Shown piece by piece: positions 61,136 to 64,000 of a stretch of 64,000 bases of DNA. Position numbers and translations under genes: made by a program. The DNA is from Planctomycetota bacterium (GTDB lineage Bacteria > Planctomycetota > UBA1135 > UBA2386): positions 186,001-250,000 of the forward strand of contig JADJPQ010000030.1 of the NCBI GenBank assembly GCA_016713175.1. The letters run 5' to 3'. Under the pieces are notes generated by a model. The model was not told the origin of the DNA. It did no database searches and saw only the letters and a program-made list of their open reading frames with translations. The first letter of the stretch is position 1. Every line of letters begins with the position of its first letter.

Positions 61136-61174
61136 ATGCAAAGTCTGCATCGACACTGTACGAATTGCACAGTG
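61136..61174. promoter_or_regulatory. Two inverted repeats upstream of the conduit operon
   Basis: ATGCA-AAGTC-TGCAT (61136-61150) and CACTGT-N9-ACAGTG (61154-61174) lie side by side in the 276-base gap between the conduit operon (starting 60999, minus) and the rhomboid gene (61276, plus). This patch is less GC-rich than its surroundings. They are candidate operators for redox- or gas-dependent control. Confidence 0.4.
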
Positions 61175-61275
61175 ACCGGGCAGACCGGGCCGTCCGGAAT
61201 CCTGATCCCTGGTGTTCGCGACCCGCACACGTGCACTGCGGTTGGTCAAGTGGCATCATCGAGGTCGAACCCCCG

Positions 61276-62091
61276 ATGTTCCTGCCCTGGTCCGATGCGC
61301 CGAATCCGCCGCGGTTCCAGCCGCTCGTGACCCGTGGGTTGATCGCGATCAACGTGCTGGTCTGGTTCGTGCTGCTGCAAAGCAACGACTACCAGGCGGT
61401 GCTGCAGGAGTACGGTCACAAGGCCACGCGGCCGGCGCTGCTGACGTTGTTCACGTCGATGTTCCTGCATGCCGACGTGGTGCACCTCGCCGGCAACATG
61501 TTGTTCCTCTGGATCTATGGCGACAACGTCGAACATCGGTTCGGTCGCTGGCGATTCCTGGTCGTCTATCTGGTTTGCGGCGTGGCGGCGACGCTGGCGT
61601 TCTCGCTGCTGACGCCAGCGTCGGATCTGCCGATGGTCGGTGCTTCGGGTGCCATCTCGGGGGTGCTCGGCGCGTACTTCTTGATGTTCCCGCGCAACAA
61701 GGTGCGGGTGCTGGTGGTGCTGCTGCCGTTCCTGCTGCGCAGCTTTGAAGTGCCGGCGCGAATCGTGCTCGGCGCCTACGTGGTGCTCGACAACCTGCTG
61801 CCGGTGGTGCTCGGACTGCAGAGTGGCGTGGCCTACGGGGCCCACCTCGGCGGGTTCTTCGCCGGACTCGGCATCGGCGCGGTGGTCGAATGGTCGGTGG
61901 CCAGGCGTCACGCGCCGAACCTCTGGACGCCGGCCGGCCGGGCGCGGATGCACATCGACGTCGCCGAACAGTTCCTTGCCCGCGGTCAGTACGCAACGGC
62001 GCTGCAGCACTTCTGGCGGGCGGCGCAGGTCGATCCGGGTGGCGCCGCCGGTCAGCACGCCGAGCAACGGTTGCGCGAACTCCGCTGGTGA
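61276..62091 (+). CDS. Rhomboid-family intramembrane serine protease
   Basis: A 271-residue membrane protein with six or more helices. The catalytic serine is Ser124 in VGASGAISGVLGAY, the catalytic His is His190 in YGAHLGGFFAGL, and the conserved HxxxN site is HLAGNMLFLW. The C-terminal about 45 residues (VAEQFLARGQYATALQHFWRAAQVDPG) look like one TPR-type helix pair. Substrates unknown; possibly membrane-anchored surface proteins. ATG 61276 is the only reasonable start. Confidence 0.9.
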   Translation: MFLPWSDAPNPPRFQPLVTRGLIAINVLVWFVLLQSNDYQAVLQEYGHKATRPALLTLFTSMFLHADVVHLAGNMLFLWIYGDNVEHRFGRWRFLVVYLVCGVAATLAFSLLTPASDLPMVGASGAISGVLGAYFLMFPRNKVRVLVVLLPFLLRSFEVPARIVLGAYVVLDNLLPVVLGLQSGVAYGAHLGGFFAGLGIGAVVEWSVARRHAPNLWTPAGRARMHIDVAEQFLARGQYATALQHFWRAAQVDPGGAAGQHAEQRLRELRW

Positions 62092-62094
62092 GGG

Positions 62095-63711
62095 TCAGCG
62101 CGGCAGATCCAGGCGCAGCTCGGCGATGCCGCCGTCGGTCACCTGGCAGGAGACCGGCTCGGCCTTGCGCACACCGACACGCGAGGCGCGCCACTCGCCG
62201 GCCATCGCGCCGCGACAACGGAAACGACCGTCGCGGTCGCTGACCAGATGACGCAGCCGGTTGCCGAGTTCGTCGTCGAGGTACCACAGTTGCACGTCGA
62301 CGCCGGGCCGCGGTCGGCCGTCAGCGTCGCGGACGCAGCCTTCGATGGTGCCCGCCGGCACAGGGCGCCACGTCGTGATCGTCTCGATCGTCTTGGCCGC
62401 GACCTTCGCCTTGGTGGTCAGCACGTGGCCGTCGCTGCCGATCGCGGTCAGTTCGTATTCGCCGGCCGGCACTCCGAGCCACTCGAAGTTGCCCATGCCA
62501 TCCGCGAGCGACTGGTCGGTGGAGCCTTCGTCGTCCGTCAGCAGCAGCGTCGCGAAGCGCAGGTTGCGGTCGCGGGCAGCCACCGTGCCGCGCAGGCCGC
62601 CGGTCGGCTCGAGTTCGAGGACGATCTCGTCACTCGGTCGCACCTCGAGGTCGACCCAACTGCGGCCGTGTTGCACACGGGTTTCGTCGGACACGATCTG
62701 GAAGTCCACCAGGTCGATTCCCAAGCGCAACCGTTCGCCGGTGGCAAGCGGCAGCGACAGCAGGAAGCGACCGTCGGCATCGGTGATGGCGACGCCGACC
62801 TGGATCTCGCGCAGGTCCTGCGCGACGATCCGGGTCGGGCCGATCGGATGGCCGCGCGGCGGCAGCAGTCGGCCACGCACCAGCGTGCGTTGGGTTGGCC
62901 CCGCGGGCATCGGCCGCGCCGTGAACTCGAGTGGCACCGCGGCGGTGCGGTCGGCGATCAGGCCCGGTGGGTCGGTGGTGAAACCCGGCGCGATGATCCG
63001 CACGACGCAGGTCTCCTGCACGACCAGTTCGGCAGAACTGTCGGCGGCCAGTGGCTGGACGCCGCGTCGGGGTCGCAACGCCAGATCGGCGGAGATCGTC
63101 TCGACCTGCGTATTCGCCAACGCGGCCGCGGGCAGGCCATGGACCCGGACCGTGCGCAGGTGCTTCGGCTCCGGCAACACGACCTCGACGCGCGCGTCGG
63201 TCGGCAGCCTGAGCGTGCGTTCACCGCAGCGGCTGCCCGCGTAGGCGCGGACGATCGCCGAACGCAGTGGCGCGGAGGCCACGGACCAGGAGCCGTCGGC
63301 GGCGGCGCGAACCTCGGTCGAGAAGCCGCGCGTGAACACGACCACGTCCGCCCCCGCCACCGGCGCACCGTCGGCATCGAGCACCACGCCATGCAGTGGG
63401 TTGCCGTCCTCGAGTTGGAACACTCTCAGCCGCTGTTTCGGGTGACCAGCCAATCGCTCGCGCCGCTCGACCTTGCCGGCGGCGGCGATTCGCAGTTCGA
63501 AGCCGGTGGCGGGCACGCGCGACAGCACGAACACGCCATCGGCGTCACTGGCGGTCCGGGTCACGATGCGGTCACCGACGGCGGCGCTCACCTGAGCGAC
63601 CGGCACCGGGTCGCCGAGCATGTCGAGGATGCGACCCTGGATGGTGATCGGCGCCGCGTCTTGCGCGGCCAATGGCAGGACGACGGCCGCAAGGATCAGG
63701 GTTCGGAGCAT
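62095..63711 (-). CDS. Secreted multi-domain carboxypeptidase-regulatory-like protein
   Basis: A 538-residue secreted protein. The signal peptide (LAAVVLPLAA|Q) is followed by at least four beta-sandwich units of the carboxypeptidase-regulatory type: IQGRILDMLGDPVPVAQVSAAV...DADGVF, LHGVVLDADGAPVAGADVVVF...ADGSW, LRGTVAARDRNL, and IEGCVRDADGRPRPGVDVQLWYL...DRDGRFRC. No enzyme domain. Likely a surface scaffold or polysaccharide-binding protein, related in design to the anchored protein at 6016-7515. ATG 63711 gives a clear signal peptide; a longer frame from 63909 does not. Confidence 0.8.
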   Translation of the reverse strand: MLRTLILAAVVLPLAAQDAAPITIQGRILDMLGDPVPVAQVSAAVGDRIVTRTASDADGVFVLSRVPATGFELRIAAAGKVERRERLAGHPKQRLRVFQLEDGNPLHGVVLDADGAPVAGADVVVFTRGFSTEVRAAADGSWSVASAPLRSAIVRAYAGSRCGERTLRLPTDARVEVVLPEPKHLRTVRVHGLPAAALANTQVETISADLALRPRRGVQPLAADSSAELVVQETCVVRIIAPGFTTDPPGLIADRTAAVPLEFTARPMPAGPTQRTLVRGRLLPPRGHPIGPTRIVAQDLREIQVGVAITDADGRFLLSLPLATGERLRLGIDLVDFQIVSDETRVQHGRSWVDLEVRPSDEIVLELEPTGGLRGTVAARDRNLRFATLLLTDDEGSTDQSLADGMGNFEWLGVPAGEYELTAIGSDGHVLTTKAKVAAKTIETITTWRPVPAGTIEGCVRDADGRPRPGVDVQLWYLDDELGNRLRHLVSDRDGRFRCRGAMAGEWRASRVGVRKAEPVSCQVTDGGIAELRLDLPR

Positions 63712-63907
63712 CTTGGGTTCGATCGGCACTCGCCGACACATTACGGGACTCCGTTCCACCAAACTCCGCGACCGGTGATGGCGGTGGCTTCGGTCCGGTG
63801 ACCGACCGGTCGGCTGGCCGGTGCCGAGATTCGCGTAACCAATTCGTCGCGAACGAGTTGTCGTAGTGGAGAAGCCGGCGCCCGCGCCGTTCGATGCGCC
63901 TTCCGCC

Positions 63908-64000
63908 ATGCCACTTGCCCGCCTCGCGCTGCTCTTCCTGGCCCTGCCGGTGGTCGCCCAACAGGCCCGTCACGAGTTCTCGTTCGCGCGAGAGAACGTC
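63908..64000 (+). CDS. Start of a secreted protein (cut by window edge)
   Basis: Thirty-one codons from ATG 63908: a signal peptide MPLARLALLFLALPVVA|Q, then QARHEFSFARENV at the edge. The cut again leaves Gln first. The short mature part is compatible with the start of an ApbE-like (FAD:protein FMN transferase) protein, but too little is visible to assign it. An ApbE-type flavinyl transferase here would be of interest next to an electron-export operon, which is only a guess. Confidence 0.6.
   Translation, partial: MPLARLALLFLALPVVAQQARHEFSFARENV

Noticed and set aside
1..64000. Prophage, insertion sequence or integrative element
   Set aside because: No transposase, integrase, phage structural gene or terminal inverted repeats were found. 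Toxin-antitoxin loci alone do not show an island.

Overview
The window is about 70% GC and gene-dense, with short intergenic gaps and many 4-base ATGA or GTGA gene overlaps. Gene content points to Planctomycetota. The evidence is an ECF sigma factor of the PF07638 type, sigma/anti-sigma and sigma/kinase pairs, and many large secreted proteins of unknown function (NHL, beta-helix, LRR, carboxypeptidase-regulatory and lineage-specific C-terminal modules). There is no phage, no insertion sequence and no CRISPR array. Taxonomy is inferred from gene content only. One tRNA was found, tRNA-Leu(GAG).

Layout. 1-6 kb: partial ligA, a secreted pyroglutamyl-peptidase-like protein and a three-gene glycosyltransferase operon. 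6-13 kb: a membrane-anchored carboxypeptidase-regulatory protein, a secreted beta-helix protein, an HD phosphohydrolase, an OB-fold/PolB-type exonuclease and an aminotransferase. 13-20 kb: a large anchored protein of unknown function, a small-protein/nucleotidyltransferase pair, tRNA-Leu with palindromic repeats, a secreted M61 peptidase, and a SirB1-like gene coupled to a ceramidase-like lipoprotein. 20-30 kb: an ECF/anti-sigma pair, an ECF/kinase pair, an NHL protein, an xseA-xseB-M50 protease operon and a TetR gene with its operator. 30-48 kb: secreted proteins, two broken genes (a prolyl-4-hydroxylase-type fragment and a collapsed VapBC), an ECF sigma with an LRR anti-sigma candidate, a quinone-reductase-like/HxlR divergent pair, a serine hydrolase, a Clp-N/dipeptidase E fusion and an intact Doc-type toxin-antitoxin module.

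48-61 kb is the most striking part. A FIST-domain (NosP-like) sensor is coupled to a hybrid histidine kinase. Next comes a chemoreceptor whose sensor domain carries a CxxCH haem site. Converging on it is a minus-strand operon for a complete trans-envelope electron route: a 782-residue Fe-S/flavin/di-haem-b membrane oxidoreductase, a 23-CxxCH cytochrome, an outer-membrane beta-barrel and a 19-CxxCH cytochrome. I read this as a porin-cytochrome conduit with haem-based sensing beside it. Rhomboid and carboxypeptidase-regulatory genes follow to the right edge.

Across the whole window, each of the 14 intact secreted proteins with a clear A-x-A signal-peptidase site has Gln right after the predicted cut. 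This resembles the Q-rule described in Bacteroidetes, in which the new N-terminus becomes pyroglutamate.
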